Origin: Talinum fruticosum | Lineage: Eukaryota > Streptophyta > Magnoliopsida > Caryophyllales > Talinaceae | Assembly (NCBI GenBank): GCA_021018815.1 | Contig: JAITYX010000045.1 | Location: 3,100,001-3,164,000 of the forward strand | Direction of reading: 5' to 3' | Length of the DNA: 64,000 bases | Part shown: positions 38,633 to 51,216 of the stretch, piece after piece | Layout: every line of letters starts with the position of its first letter | Position numbering within the stretch: the stretch's first letter is position 1 | The notes under the pieces: generated by a model | Told to the model about the DNA's origin: nothing | Database searches by the model: none | The model's input: only the letters and a program-made list of their open reading frames with translations | Program-made: the position numbers and the translations under genes

Positions 38633-40800
38633 TGTTAGCTTGTCGTACAATTACAAATTAAACCACTACTTATCCTTATGAACAACAATATAGCATAAGG
38701 AAGTAGGGATCAAATCTATGAGGAAAATATAATAATATGTAAGTTTTAATCTAACTAAATTTACTAGTATTAAAATCAAAATAGAAAATTATAGACACCA
38801 AAAATGTGTCATCCTTTTCTTTTTATTTGAGTTATTTGTTTTTATTAGCTCGGTGATGAAATCCCAGCTCCCTTTGTAAACTTAGGTTGTGATCGGACCG
38901 AAAACGATGTGATGGAAGCTAGTAAACCACAAAAATCAGTAAGCACCACAAATTAGCCCAATGTTTGCTTGGACCAGCCCACAACCATTTGCTTTAGTCT
39001 GAACCAAGCCAAGCTCTGACTCCCAACCACGATTCGAACCGGCACCGTTTACCCCAAGCTTGTGTAAAACACAGTGTTTCACTCTTCTTCAATAGCCAAA
39101 CGCGGCACGCGTACCCGAATGTCCATATGATGACATTTTCAAGAAATGAAAGCGGCGTCGTTTTGGGCTAGGCGAATATCCGATTTTCTACATTTATCCA
39201 ATTCCGGCATTTTCGGGCCCGGTTTAACTCGAATCCGATGGCTAAAGTCATTAATCAAGATATTAAAACTAATTTTATGCACCTAACTAAAGCCAAAAAT
39301 ATAAAATCAAAATTAAAAACCGAATTTACGAATTTATTTAAGTAAAAACATGTAGTAATTAAATTCAAGAATTAAATCTAAAAATTATGAAATAAATTCA
39401 AAATATTTTAAAATTTAATCAAATAAAATTAGGACTATCTAAACCCTATAAACAAAAAAAAAAAAATGAGCATTACTAAAAGAAACTATTTTTAACCTAA
39501 TTTCTAATAAACTAACTCAAAAATAACAAAACTAACAGAAAAATAATATGAAAATGAAAATATACTAAGACTCAAAACTAAATTAATCTAAAATTATTAA
39601 AAATCAACGAAAATACTAATATTTTGGGGGTAATAAACAAAATTAATATTAAAGATTATAAAATTGTAAATAAAATTGAAAAACTAAAGAAAACAACTAA
39701 AAAGCAAATAAATAATTATCAAAGATAGCAAATTTGTAAAAAGCTCTTAGCATAATCTATATCCACCATGTAAATTAATATTTATTATTAACACACAAAT
39801 TGATTTACCCACGAGCTAAACTCGTAGAAGACAACTACACGGATCTTCCCCATTTTTTCTTAGTTATTAGTTTACTTAAACCTAGCCCTAATATAAACCC
39901 TACTAGTTTTGATAACCCTAACACTACCACTAAAATTTAATCAAATTAGAGCATTAAGTATTAGTAACACCTTGAAACCAATTTACTAGTAAATTGATTT
40001 AACAAAGATTTATAATAATTTTCTAATTAAAAGAGATGAGTATGAGCCATCCATGATCAACTAAGGTGATACTTATATCTAAAAGACTATAGCTTTTTCG
40101 TACTTAAGTCCTTTAAGCTATCATACATATTTATATTAAACTAATTAGGGTGCACTCTAATTAATCAAATATAAAATTATGTACGCTAAACATAAATTAT
40201 CATAGAATCATGAAATAAAATCAATAAGACATTAAAGATTACAACTTGTTTCAAAAACTTAATTTGTCATGGTTTCAAATAGATTATACTAAATATAAAC
40301 AAACCACTCGGACATAATATAATCTAAAACACATAAATTAAATAAATATCTTGTCCGTAATAACAAACTAAAAATAAAAATAGAGTCTTGTAATAAAAAT
40401 TACAATACTAGTAAAGCTACCAATTAATCCTTGTGGGTCATGATTGATCGATCAAGCTAAAGATGATTGCCGTGGCGATGATAGTGATGATGGTGTTGAT
40501 GAAGATGAGCACATGATGATGGAGCTGGCCAAGAAAACGAAAGGGTTGGCGTGGTCATAAAAAGCGAAGAAGAGGTGGCGATGATGATGATGGGCAGCTG
40601 GTGAAGGCAACAACAGAGATGGACCTGGTGTGAGATGGAGCTGGCATGAGATAGAGACGTGGCAAGGGATAGCCTGGTAGAGGTAAAGATGTAGCCCTCG
40701 GGTGAGAGAGATGGCATGAGGAGGAAAAATAGGGGCGCCAAGCCGGGGAGGGAAGGGGGAGTAAAGAGGGGATGACCCCTTTTAATGTGAAATTAGACAA
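38633..40800 (-). mobile_element. LTR of the Athila-like gypsy element (outer end uncertain)
   Basis: In minus orientation the LTR ends AAGCTAACA at 38633, two bases before the primer-binding site and gag. The outer boundary is not visible; sequence of the same character continues to about 40800. The frames at 40457-40800 (minus strand) are low-complexity His/Ser/Pro translations of a GATGATG-rich tract. Confidence 0.55.
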
Positions 40801-41149
40801 GTTATATGGGGATTAAGATTAGGTTATTTTCTTGATTATTCTCATTGAAAATAAGATTATATAAAATAATTTTTATAAAATAAATATTTTATGACTAATT
40901 ATGTTTTGGACTGACTTCATATATTATATTGAAAGTTTATCGACAATTAAAATCCACTTTTGACGTCCTTTTTCCTCTTCTTCACTTTATTAGACGATGA
41001 CCTAAACATAAAAAATATAATAAATTAGATAAAATAAACTATATATTATAAACTAAATAACAACTAAAATTTCGTATAAAATATGACTTAATAGCCAAGG
41101 TTTGTTGCCTTTATCATTTTAGTGTACTTCTCCAAATTCTCATGCCCCA

Positions 41150-42660
41150 GCTCATGATTCCCCTAAAGTCTGTTGCAAGTATCTTCTTCTTTGTAGTTTT
41201 GATTATGTGTTTTAGTCTAACAAGACCATATCTTTTAATAAAAAATTCAGCCATGTTGGACACTCGGAATGCTAGGGTTTGCTCGCCACATCATGCAGTG
41301 AGTTCTTTGCTATCCATATAGATGTTGCTGGTGGATTGTCTTGAATCTTGTCACAATTTCATTCTCTTCTAAGAGTTTTGATTTGAAATGTGGTACCATC
41401 AGCAAGTAATGATTCATGAACCGTAGGGCAATAAGGATAAGTACATGTAGCAATGTACTTACATTTTTTTAACGAGATAGATAGTACCCTCTAGTCACCA
41501 TGTAATGTCTAACCACATTTATAAAAAACAAACTTCTTATCCTCAAATAAATCCCATTGCCTCAATTCAATTTTGCCATCTTGGTCGGCTTCCCAATACC
41601 TTCCATTGTACATTTTATTAGCTGGATTATCTTCTGTACCACTTGAATCCTAACACATCATCATCGAAACCAATTATACCTCGGACACATCACAATTCCT
41701 CCATATAAGTTGGATCATTGGTATCATCATCAAAAACATTACTTAAAGAATCATCCCAATGTGTTTCCTCAATGAAATTTCTTTCCTCCTTACCATTAGC
41801 AGATCATTTATACCACCCTTTCTCTCCTCTCCTAGTTTCGGGTATCCTCAAAGTTTGTGATGAGAAAGGAGGTTGTCTTGAGGATGGTATTTGGGTGTTG
41901 GGGTGGGTTGTCTACTGAATAAGGGTTGTGAGATATGAGGTTGTCTTGAAGCTGAACTGTGAGAGAGGAGGATGTGTCGAGGATGAGGGCTGTGAGAGAC
42001 GAGGTTGTCTTAAAGATGAAGGTTGTGAGAGAGGAGGATGTGCTAAGAATGAGGGCTATAAGAGATGGTGTTGTTTTAAGGATGAGGGCTCGACAAAGAA
42101 GGATATAGGTAGTCATTTTGAGACATCGGTAATGCCACATCAATAGATGATACAATAGTATCCCAAAATTGGTTCTCAATTTGAAGCTTAGATTGTCCAA
42201 CATTACCCTTACCCGCGGCATGCTCTTCATTTGTTGTACCCCTACATAATGCTCAATATGTTCTAGTTCATATGGTATAACTCCAACATTTTATCATTCT
42301 CATGTGCTCTATTTAATATATCCCCTTCCTGTGTATTTTGATTTTGCTCATGTACTTTATCTAACACAACCCTTCCCCTACATTTTCATCATTATCCTGT
42401 CCTTTATTCATTGCATTCACCGCTTCCAATTCATGCGCAATATCCCCATCCAAGTTCGATCCACAAAAAAAAAAAAAAAATCACCATCCAAGTTTTCAAC
42501 AATCTCTTGAATTCTAATTTTACTTGCTCTTTCCACAATGTAGAAAGTGATCCGATCTTTACCCCGCTATTTTTCACACATCCTCAACAAACCTTTGTTA
42601 TCATTTATTAGCACCCTCATTCTAGGTCTATTTGGAGGGTGTCCTGCCATGACATAATAC
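41150..42660 (-). pseudogene. MULE (MuDR-type) transposase N-terminal relic
   Basis: On the minus strand, short blocks separated by stops and frameshifts resemble the start of plant MuDR-type transposases. A segment at about 41625-41530 contains ELRQWDLFEDKKFVFY, followed near 41400 by GTTFQIKTL and near 41340-41283 by ATSIWIAKNSLHDVASKP. The family has the same order (DNA-binding domain, then TFQIKT, then ATSxWIAxKxL). Upstream (42100-41650) is an acidic, Ser/Pro-rich stretch and a degenerate minisatellite. The catalytic DDE region was not found. A likely start is MAGHPPNRPRMRV near 42650. Terminal repeats were not identified. Confidence 0.5.
41850..42105. repeat. Degenerate minisatellite, about 40-50-bp unit
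   Basis: Imperfect units built from GTGAGAGA(G/C)GAGG, TTGTCTT and AAGGATGAGGG-like words are repeated in tandem. On the minus strand they translate as repeated Ser/Pro/Leu-rich segments in the MULE relic. Confidence 0.65.
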
Positions 42661-43329
42661 CTGGGTTTTTCTTCAACATATGGCATTACAAGGAAGCTCC
42701 TAGCATCTATCACTAAATCAATCAATTGGTTATTGATCAAAATCTCTTAACCCGACAACAAGTCTTCATTCTTTACATATGAGGGTAACTTTGAAGATAA
42801 TATCCATCTTTAGTCAAATAGTAACACTAAGGGGACACCAGGAACATGAAACAAACAAACACATAATCAATCTTCTCATAAACCCACAACAAATAAAACC
42901 TCAAATCATCAAATTCCAAAAACTTGCATATCACATTCAAAAATGCTGTTCAGTCTTCCAAATTTCAAACATTTTCTCGCAACAAAACTTCAAAATTTTC
43001 AAGATTCGGTTCTTACCTTTTTCTTCGTTGCATTGACTTGATCAACACTTTCGATCAATTCCCCAAATTTTGTTGTACCTTTAAGATTTTAATCCTTCAC
43101 TTCTTTTCTTCCAACCCTAATTTCTCAAAATTTCGAAACCACAAAGGACGGGGGAGGGGGAGGTTTCAAAAATTTAATCCAATTCGGTCATTTTAGTGCA
43201 ACAAGATTTACCAAGCATTTATTTATGGCTATTATAAAGTAATTCACAAAGGTCATGGTATTTAAAATCATTTCTCAATAATAAAGGGGTTAATATTTCA
43301 TTCAACCCTAAATATAAAACATAATCCCC
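42661..43329. other. Intergenic, nothing recognised
   Basis: AT-rich sequence. Frames at 42779-43196 have no recognisable similarity. A 16-base A run lies near 42465, just upstream. Confidence 0.45.
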
Positions 43330-43760
43330 TCCTTTCTTCCTCCCTATTCACTATCATGACCAGCTGCTCCCCTCCTCTCTCTCTCCCCATTCCCTCTTTA
43401 CTTAGGACCACTATCCCCCATTTTCTCCTCTCTCTCTCTCCCCCTCCATCCCTCTCTCTCTCTCTCTCCCCTCCTAAATGTAACTTTTAGAATCTAGATC
43501 TACTACTTCAAAATCCACTTAATTTCTTAGCACTACAATCAATTTGAAAATTATTAGACAAGTATATCGGGTTTGAGTTTCTTCGAGTCATGAGAATTCA
43601 CTTTCAATCCCTATGGTTTTTTTTGGATGACATTGATTCCCAGATAGCTAGGTTAGAGAGAGAGGAGAGCAAGAAGAGAGGAAAGCAAGGAGAGAGAGAG
43701 AGAGAGAAAAAAGATAGAGGGATAAGAGGGGTTAGGACTTGGGAACAATCACAACTCATT
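43330..43760. repeat. Pyrimidine/purine mirror tracts (fold-back-like)
   Basis: A CTCTCTCTCCCC-rich block (43335-43480) is followed by a GAGAGAGAGAGG-rich block (43650-43735), so the two can pair. The layout resembles the fold-back repeats at 930-2190 and 10540-11700. The frame at 43590-43835 is the purine tract, not a gene. Confidence 0.5.
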
Positions 43761-44981
43761 TCTCTTTCATTTTCCTCACTTTTTATTTCATATTTTGAAA
43801 AGGAAATAATATATTTATTTTTAGTAAATTTTTGACACCATTTTCCCCACTATTTTTTCTTACTAATACTCCACGAATCCAACATGGGAAGAAAAATGAC
43901 TTTCTAATTTTTTTCTTTCCACCCAAACTTTCAGTTTTAAAATATTTTAATGTCTTCCTTTAACATCATCCAGATTAAACATGAAATTCCTAATCCTCTA
44001 CCCTACCAACTTCCACTTTCATCATCACCTGACAACAATCCATTAGCATGGTGGTGGATAGGAGGAGGAGCTAGAAAATGGTGGTAGTGCATTGAAAGTT
44101 TGGAAGGTTCGTCTTTTTGTATTTTTTCTGTATCTTTTAGAAGAATTTTCTTTTTGTGTTTTAGAAGGACTTTTCTCTTTTGAAACGAAGGTAGCACATG
44201 AACCTTATGAGTTTGGTTCATGCTGTGATGTGTATATTAGGTTGTGTTATAGGTTAGATGTAATGTAATTAGGTCGTCATCCAATCAACAATATAATGTA
44301 ATGGAAGTGAAATGTTACGTAACGATGATTGCATTGCCATGTTTGGGTATTCATTGACTAATTACATAAGGTAATGTAATCACTATTCAATTGTTACGTT
44401 TGGTTTACTTTATTTACAATATGTAATGGAATCAATTTTACATCCATTGCCTAAACTAAAATTTATTTTGAAGATAAGACAACCTAATATAATTTCACAA
44501 GTTTTTTCTTTTTTTTTTGCTCTTTTTTTCTTAATAAAGAAAAATAATTTATCAATCTTTGCCTTTTATTTCACTCTTCCTTTTTTATAAAGAAAAATAA
44601 CTTATCATTCTATGCAATATGTAATGGATCATCAACTATACACTCTTCACAAACATGCAAACATATTTTTTGTCATTGTAACAAACCAAATAAAAACTAG
44701 AAAACATATCCTTCTTCAATGAGCCAAACATTGAAATTACTTAGACTTCCACCTACATAATTCTCTAATATTTTATCGTTATAACAAATCGTAAAATAAA
44801 GAAATTTATAAAGAAAAAAAACAATATCTAAAATTTTCATAATAGTTTCCATATCAACACTAGCAAGTAGAAACCATGTTTACCTTTTTCAAGCAACAGG
44901 AAAATAAGACGATCCACCTTAACATAAAACAGAAAAACAGGAAAAAATCATACATAAAAACCATTAGTACAGGAAGGTAAT
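43761..44981. other. Intergenic; possible small MITE near 44290-44450
   Basis: The 44290-44450 stretch has inverted words (CATGTTTGGGTATTC, GTAATGTAAT, ACGTTTGGTTTAC) in the style of plant MITEs, without clear ends. Nothing else is supported. Confidence 0.4.
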
Positions 44982-44997
44982 AAGATCAACAAAAAGT

Positions 44998-45378
44998 GCA
45001 GCGAAGATACTCGATGTTAGCCGCACACTCGGGAAGGGGTACCGTTTAGTTGTTTTACGTATCCTGTAAAAAAATAGATAATGAGGTGGTTATTAAAGCA
45101 ATGAAAGGAGAGATACAGGTCCCCTGGGAAATCCGCATACTCATCCACGATACTCGATGTTATCTTCAAAAGTGCAATGAAGTTGTCATCAAGCACATGT
45201 TTAGAGAAGGGAATAGGGCTGCTGATTGGGTGATAAAGTTTGGTTTTTGTATTTCCTTGTCTTTACTTCGGATGTCTTTTTCCTCCTTTTCTTTTCTCTC
45301 CATTTTAATGGAAAACAACTTGGATATAACCCTTGTGAGAAGGGCTACCGTTTAGTTGTTTTACTTATCCTCTGAAAA
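44998..45378 (+). mobile_element. 5'-truncated LINE (L1-type) 3' end with RNase H domain
   Basis: The 381-bp insert ends in a short A run and is flanked by a perfect 16-bp duplication AAGATCAACAAAAAGT (44982-44997 and 45379-45394), the mark of target-primed reverse transcription. The frame at 45050-45355 contains VPWEIRILIHDTRCYLQ and HMFREGNRAADWVIKFG, which match the C-terminal part of the RNase H-like domain (Pfam RVT_3) at the end of plant L1 ORF2 proteins. The body was lost by 5' truncation. Near its left end it carries a second copy of its own 3' tail (45032-45078 against 45336-45378). Confidence 0.8.
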
Positions 45379-45394
45379 AAGATCAACAAAAAGT

Positions 45395-48050
45395 AACTTT
45401 ATTTGAAATTAAATTGTAGAATAGTTTGAAGCAATATGAGTCAAATTGATTTTGATGTCAAATACATGCTTACCAAAAAGAAGCCATCTAATCTATATGT
45501 AATATAAAGCACTATATAACTATGTTGCTCAATCTTGGGAACGAGGGTTAGATACAGGACAATATGGAAGTAGGTGGTTCTATTATTATGGTGCGAATCT
45601 GATAGATTTTAGTCCAAGCTAAAAGTGTCCAAACATATCATATCAGAAAGTCTATTGAACAGTGCTACTTTGTGGATTGAAATAGCCAGTAGAAGATAAT
45701 ATTAGCTTAAAATAAAAGGAAAAATATGCCAAAAGATAGAATTGTCAATAAGCCAAGAAATCTGACAAGATAAATAAGCTTGCTGATAACCAAAAAAAAA
45801 AAAAAAAAAAACAGAAGAGCATTGGGGACTTTATTGGCGTAGGTAAATTAAACCAGATTCAAACAGTTCCATTTTATTGACTATGTAATCTAAAGCAAGC
45901 AATTTCGAATCATAATTTTGAAGCAATCAACAACTCACTGCTGATATGGAGCAAATACACAAATGAAAATTTTATTGTGAAACATAGCAAACTCTCATCA
46001 GCAGCCTATAAATCATTATGAAGCATCATTCGTATGCCACAAATTAGATATTACTTATTTGCCACATAGATGCAGCAGACATGAAAACAATCAATAGAAA
46101 CAACTCATCATACCTCTCAACTAATGTGTCCTACTCATTTTTACAATGGACATAAAACCCAAGATGAACAGAAGGATCTGCTGTCAAAGCCTTAGCAACA
46201 ACATCTTTGACACAAACATACAAGGCTAAGATCTCATAAACATGATGCTAGTGTAATGAAAACCTCACTTTGAAAAGTCCCTCAAACATACAAGTGCTAT
46301 GAGTGCAGAGATAGTGTACAAAATCATTCCAAGCATATAGTTGCTAATCTATATGACATATGGGTTATACCTCTAATAAAGGACATTCAAGTTGAGTACT
46401 TGTTGATGTCATATAGTTGCTAATTGAGATTTAGATTAAAATTAGAAATCCCACATAGGTTAGTTGTTGTTTAAACCAGGGACGTGGTAAGAGCATGAAT
46501 TCTATTATATGACATCAAGTCCTCGTTATTTGTATGAATCCTACAACACATTTTCTTGGACAAAATATGTTGTAATGCAATTGCTAATTGTGAGGTGAAA
46601 TTCAATCTTTTTTTCTAAGTCAATAAAATCCAATGTGTCAATGATGAGCTCTACGCTTCTCAAAGTAATTTTTAAACACCTTTGAGGGACTAGGATGGCT
46701 ATGCTTTTAACAATTGGGAGAGTGAATAAACCGATTGGCTCATGCTCTATATTATACTGTAAGAGAATATTTCAACACCTCAATTGTGCCTCCCACTTGA
46801 GCCTGTCATAAGCCTATTAAGCTTGCCTTAATTATGGGCCTAAACACACACCCAATTATCCATTTTCATATGCTTTTATACAAGGTAGAAAATTTGGTAT
46901 TTATATATTTTTAGTCATGTTGGAATGCAAGCATCAGATACAAATTGTAGGAAACCTTTTGGTCATCCTATGCCTGACTTCACCTCTCTTCCTTACCTCC
47001 CCTCACCAAACAAAGATTATGTGACTGCAAATATTTCATTTAGAACATGGAACAGAAATATACAATCAAAGACCTAACCTTGCCGCTAACACACACACAC
47101 ACACACACACACACAATACACTCACAATTGACAAATTTAAAAATTCAAAGATGAAATCAATCCAAAAAACTTACCTAAAATTAAATTGAGGAAAAACCAC
47201 AATGCCTTGAGATGAAGGAGGAAGGAAGATCAGAACCCTAATTAAGCCCTAAAATTTGATAACAAAAGCCATGTCTTAGAAATTGTAACTTTGAAATTCA
47301 AAGAAATAGAGAGAAGAAAAGTCAAAAGAAATTCGAATACATGGATTAAACATACCTTTAAGAAAATTTATAAATTTGGAGAGCAATTTTGAGCTTGCGA
47401 TTGGTAAAGAAAAATTACCAGAGAGTAAACGAGGAGAGAGAACAATACTAGAGATAGAGAAACTAGAGTGAGCCAACGAGCAATTGTATAGATCATCAAT
47501 AAGAAGAAAAAATCAGCAGAAAATACTACCGAGAGAGTGAACAAGGAGATAGAGAAAGGGCTCAAGCTATAGGAGAAAGAAAGATGAGAGATAGCTCGAG
47601 TTATGGTTTACCACCTGTTGTGAGGACAAAGCGATAGAGGAGAGTGAATAGGTTGTAGGGGGCATTAGGTTTTGATAGCAGTGAACTTGTTTGGTTAGAG
47701 GTATTTAGAGTTGTAATGCAATTACAATAGCACATCTTATTAGTCTTACGGGTTTGAGAGAAGTATAGAGTACTTAACACCATAATATGGTTGCAATTCG
47801 GTGGGAGCACAAAGCTTGCTTACTTAATGATCTTCGAAGATCAAGCAAAGCCATCAATCCTTTTGAAAAGGGAAGTTTGATGCATGAGCATCAAGTTAAA
47901 GTTTTTGATACAAGTTTGAAATAAGTAAGTTTAGGCCCTAAAACTACAATCATTGAACCTAGCCTCTTAAAACCTCAATATAGTAATAAATTTTTCTTAC
48001 GGACCTTTGACGATGGTTAAAAACAACAACCCAAGTAAAAAATGAGGTGG
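45395..48050. other. Intergenic, simple repeats only
   Basis: No supported gene. It includes a 20-base A run (45792-45811), a (CA)n run (47089-47116) and a purine-rich tract at 47290-47590. Minus-strand frames at 47276-47810 are translations of the purine tract or lack similarity. Confidence 0.5.
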
Positions 48051-48190
48051 TGATATTTTTATAAATAACTATTCTTTTATTTCACCTAATATTACGGTTT
48101 TTTCATTAAACCGTAGTAATAGGTCAATATGTCAATGGTTCCATGAAAGAATCGTCGTAATAGGTACTCTATTATTGCGACTCTTTCATT
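48051..48190. repeat. CACTA-like subterminal inverted words
   Basis: Words reading ATTACGGTT, AAACCGTAGTAATAGG and GAACCGTAATA alternate in both orientations. This is typical just inside the ends of plant CACTA elements. A CACTA terminus itself was not found nearby. Confidence 0.4.
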
Positions 48191-48690
48191 GAACCGTAAT
48201 ATAAAGTCTCGTACTCTAACTACCCAAACAGACAACTGCCCATCTTCACTCTCTGCTCTCTACTCTCACTCTTACTCTTGCTCTCTACTCTTGCTCTCGT
48301 CTCACTTACTCTCTTGCTCTCGTCTAACTACTCAAACAGATTGCAGTCCACCTTCACTCTCGCTTTCTACCCTCACTCTTACTCTCGCTCTTCCACTCTT
48401 GCTCTCATCTCACTTACTCTCTCCTCGCTGTTGTCGCTGCTGTAGGGTTTCCTCTTTGTCGTTGCTACCTTCCACTAACCGTCGTCGTCACTTTGTTGCT
48501 CCCTCTTATTTCTTGCTCTCGCTGTTGCCGTTGTTGTGTTAATCCCTCTTGCCTCTTGCTCACTCTCACCGTCGCCGCTGCTGGTATGCAACTTCTCTTT
48601 CCCTCTCTTATTTTTTACTTTAATTTATTTTCTTTCTCTCATAGTTTAGGGTTTCGTTACTCTACCATTATGGCTCACTCTCTCTCGTAA
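48191..48690 (+). other. CT-rich leader-like segment
   Basis: Strongly pyrimidine-biased on the plus strand, with CTCTCACTCTTACTC repeats and then CTGTTGTCGCTGCTG-type words. It resembles a plant 5' leader and the segment at 25825-26309 in the CACTA element. The frames at 48189-48542 and 48493-48690 are low-complexity Ser/Leu. Confidence 0.4.
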
Positions 48691-48735
48691 TTTAGGGTTT
48701 AGGGAAATGGAAAATAGGGTTTAGGGTTTAGGGAA
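48691..48735 (+). promoter_or_regulatory. Telo-box cluster / short interstitial telomere-like repeats
   Basis: TTTAGGGTTTAGGG occurs twice (about 48691-48704 and 48719-48732) within 45 bp. TTTAGGG is the plant telomere unit, and short copies (telo-boxes) are common near transcription starts of plant genes. It is too short to be a telomere remnant with confidence. Confidence 0.5.
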
Positions 48736-49835
48736 ATAGATTTCAACATTAGCATGCTAAATAGATTTCAACAAGTAGCATGCTAAATGGAAAGTAGGGT
48801 ATGAACATGTGTAAATCACTTGCTGAATTGTGGTGTACAAAGAATGCATTTGAAATTTGTTGCAAAGAATGCGTTTGAATTGCGGTGTACAAATACTCCT
48901 ATAAGAAGGAATTAGCATGTGTCACCTCTCTCTCTCTCTCTCCATGTTTTTATGTTTATCAATTTAGTTTGTTTTTGTTTGATTGATTTTATGTGTTAGA
49001 TGTTAATTTATAGTTAGGTTAGTTTAGTAGCTTCGAAGACCTAGTTCAAAGCAAAGCAATGGAAGATTGTGGTGTTGTAATGCACTTTTGTTAACATACT
49101 TAACACTTGGATAATTAGTCATAGGTTGCATTATATAAAACACTTAAGTGATGCTGTGATTTTTCTTTTTGCTTTGTTGTGGTCCTACTTTTATTGTAGT
49201 TATTTGTACTCTTTAATTTCACGCCTCTGGCCTTACAACTATTGGAACAAAACATGTTTTGCTTATTTCTAAGCTTATGTTTTACTTGTTTATCTATATG
49301 CTTTGTTGATTTATGTTAGCTTATGCTAAAAGGTGAGACCATTAATTATTGTGCATAAAGATAATATACGGGATTGGAAATAAAAATAGTTAGCTTATAT
49401 TAAAAGGTGTTATTTTAATATATAGAAATGAAGGAATCTTTGAACTTATGCAGGTCTAGAACTAGAACGATTCCTTCGCCTTTTGGTTTGCAACTATTAT
49501 TGTGATAAACTGTGTTATTCTAATTTAAATGTGTTAAACTAATTATGTTATTGTAATTAAATTGTGTTATTCTAATTAAACCGAGGTAGTATAAAATGCA
49601 TCCTTCCAAAGTTACAAAGAAGACGAGGGACGAACAACGATGAATAAGGAGAAGTTGGCACATAGCAGAGATGATCCAACTCTCCTTACCCCGGTCTAAC
49701 TTGACGAGCACCATAACCCAGAGAGGTCAGCATGCATCTCACTTTATAAGTTACGTTTGTGCAGCAACCCATACACACGTGAACATCAACTACACAAATT
49801 GGAGCACAGATCCTAGATTCAGTTAAGGAAAACAT
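48736..49835. other. Flank of the copia element, no gene recognised
   Basis: AT-rich, then slightly GC-richer from 49600. Reading plus near 49650-49815 gives an open stretch with MIQLSLPRSNLTSTITQ that may be a transposon-derived relic; no family is recognised. Confidence 0.4.
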
Positions 49836-50687
49836 TGAAGGCTCGGATTCTAACTCTAAGACATTCTGAGTACTACATGAAGACTCGGGTATAGGCCTCA
49901 TCCCTCATAATTTTTGATTACAAGTCATTCCGAGTGTTTTAGAAACTCCTATATAAGTTTTCATTCATCTCCGATCGACTCGTAAAACACATTCTTGTAT
50001 ATCTTCCGAATTGGTGTTTTTGACTCACTTAGACAACACTCGGATCTATCGCATGTTCAAATAATTTCTCTAACATGTTTATTCTAAGTTCCGATTGCAT
50101 ATTTCAACGCAAAGTGAATTACAGTGTTAATTCCTATTTCTAAGTCAGCTTTTTTATTTGAAAATTATTTGTCTAGATCAAGAATTTATACTCGATATTT
50201 TACTCTTTTTAACTTGATCTTTCTTACAACTCCAAGTCTCGTACTTAATACTTTTTTGAGTTGTAAAGTCTTGTATTCAGTTACATACTTTTCTTACTTT
50301 CGAGTAAGGTCCCTTGGCTAAGTCTGTAAGGGTTAGCTCAGCTCAATTGTAACTAGTCAGTAAAGGTTATCTCGGTTAGGAAGTACTAGATCGTGTAAGG
50401 GAACGTCCGAGTCTAGGAAAACATTGTAAGGAATTGTCTAAGGGAGCAATTCGGTTAAGTCAGTCCGTTGTATTTTGAGAATTCACAATAGTGGATTTGA
50501 CTTGGTGCCTGGATTAGTACTCCACGTATAATCCACGTATTTCCGAGTGAATATTTTTCTAAGTTGAATCTATACTCAGATTCAGCTTGTTTATCTTTTC
50601 AAGCTTAAAGTTTCTAAGTTTATTAAAATTTCCTCATCACCCTATTCACCCCCAAGGTGACTTAGACTCTCCAAGAGCAAACCTTCA
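49836..50687 (+). repeat. Copia element 5' LTR, internally deleted
   Basis: Starts TGAAGGCTCGG and ends CAAACCTTCA, immediately before the primer-binding site. It is 852 bp, about half the 1,609-bp solo copy. The missing block joins a GATCTTTCTTA word to ACAACTCCAAG near 50226 and includes the TATA region. Its upstream flank is AACAT; the partner duplication lies beyond the window. Confidence 0.85.
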
Positions 50688-50702
50688 ATTGGTATCGAGC
50701 CT
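50688..50702 (+). other. Copia primer-binding site
   Basis: ATTGGTATCGAGCCT directly follows the 5' LTR. It is close to TGGTATCAGAGCC, the complement of the initiator methionine tRNA 3' end used by most plant copia elements. Confidence 0.8.
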
Positions 50703-50746
50703 AGCCTTTCGTAAATGATCTAACAATTCAAAGGTATAAAGATCGG

Positions 50747-51216
50747 ATGGCTCGTAACATTGAAGAGTTCGATGAAAGAAGGTCATCCACCGGACCACCA
50801 AAGTTCAAAGGATCAAACTTTGTGCACTCGGAAGAAGCTAATGTAATGCTTTCTGTTGGACAACGATAAAGATGTTTAGAACATCATCCAAGAAGGAAAC
50901 TACATTCCAATGAAGATAGAAGGTACAAGATCTATGCCTAAGGAAAAGTTCGAGTTCACTAATGAGGAGTCGGAGAAGTTCAGAAAGAACTTCAAAGCGA
51001 TGAACATTCTGATGTGTGCTATCAGCTCGTAAGAGTACAATAGAGTGTTAGCCCGTGACACGCCTAAAGATGTGTGGGACACTCTTGTCAACATATACGA
51101 AGGTACAAGCAAAGTGAAACAGGCGAAGATAAGCCAATATCTTCACAAGTATGAGCTCGTTCAAGATGGAGCTGAAGAAAACATCATTAAGATGTTTATA
51201 CGCTTCACGAGATTAC
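50747..51216 (+). pseudogene. Copia Gag, N-terminal part (UBN2 region)
   Basis: The first ATG after the primer site is at 50747. The text follows plant copia Gag: PPKFKGSNF near the start, then, after frame changes and an in-frame stop, VWDTLVNIYEGTSKVKQAKI and ENIIKMFIRFTRL, which belong to the UBN2 (gag-polypeptide of LTR copia) domain. The coding is cut at 51216 by a reverse solo LTR and resumes at 52756. Gag builds the virus-like particle of the element. Confidence 0.8.

Noticed and set aside
40457..40800. Minus frames rich in His/Ser/Pro
   Set aside because: Translation of a GATGATG-rich tract in a gypsy LTR; no domain.
48691..48735. Telomere remnant
   Set aside because: Only two TTTAGGG pairs; better described as telo-boxes.
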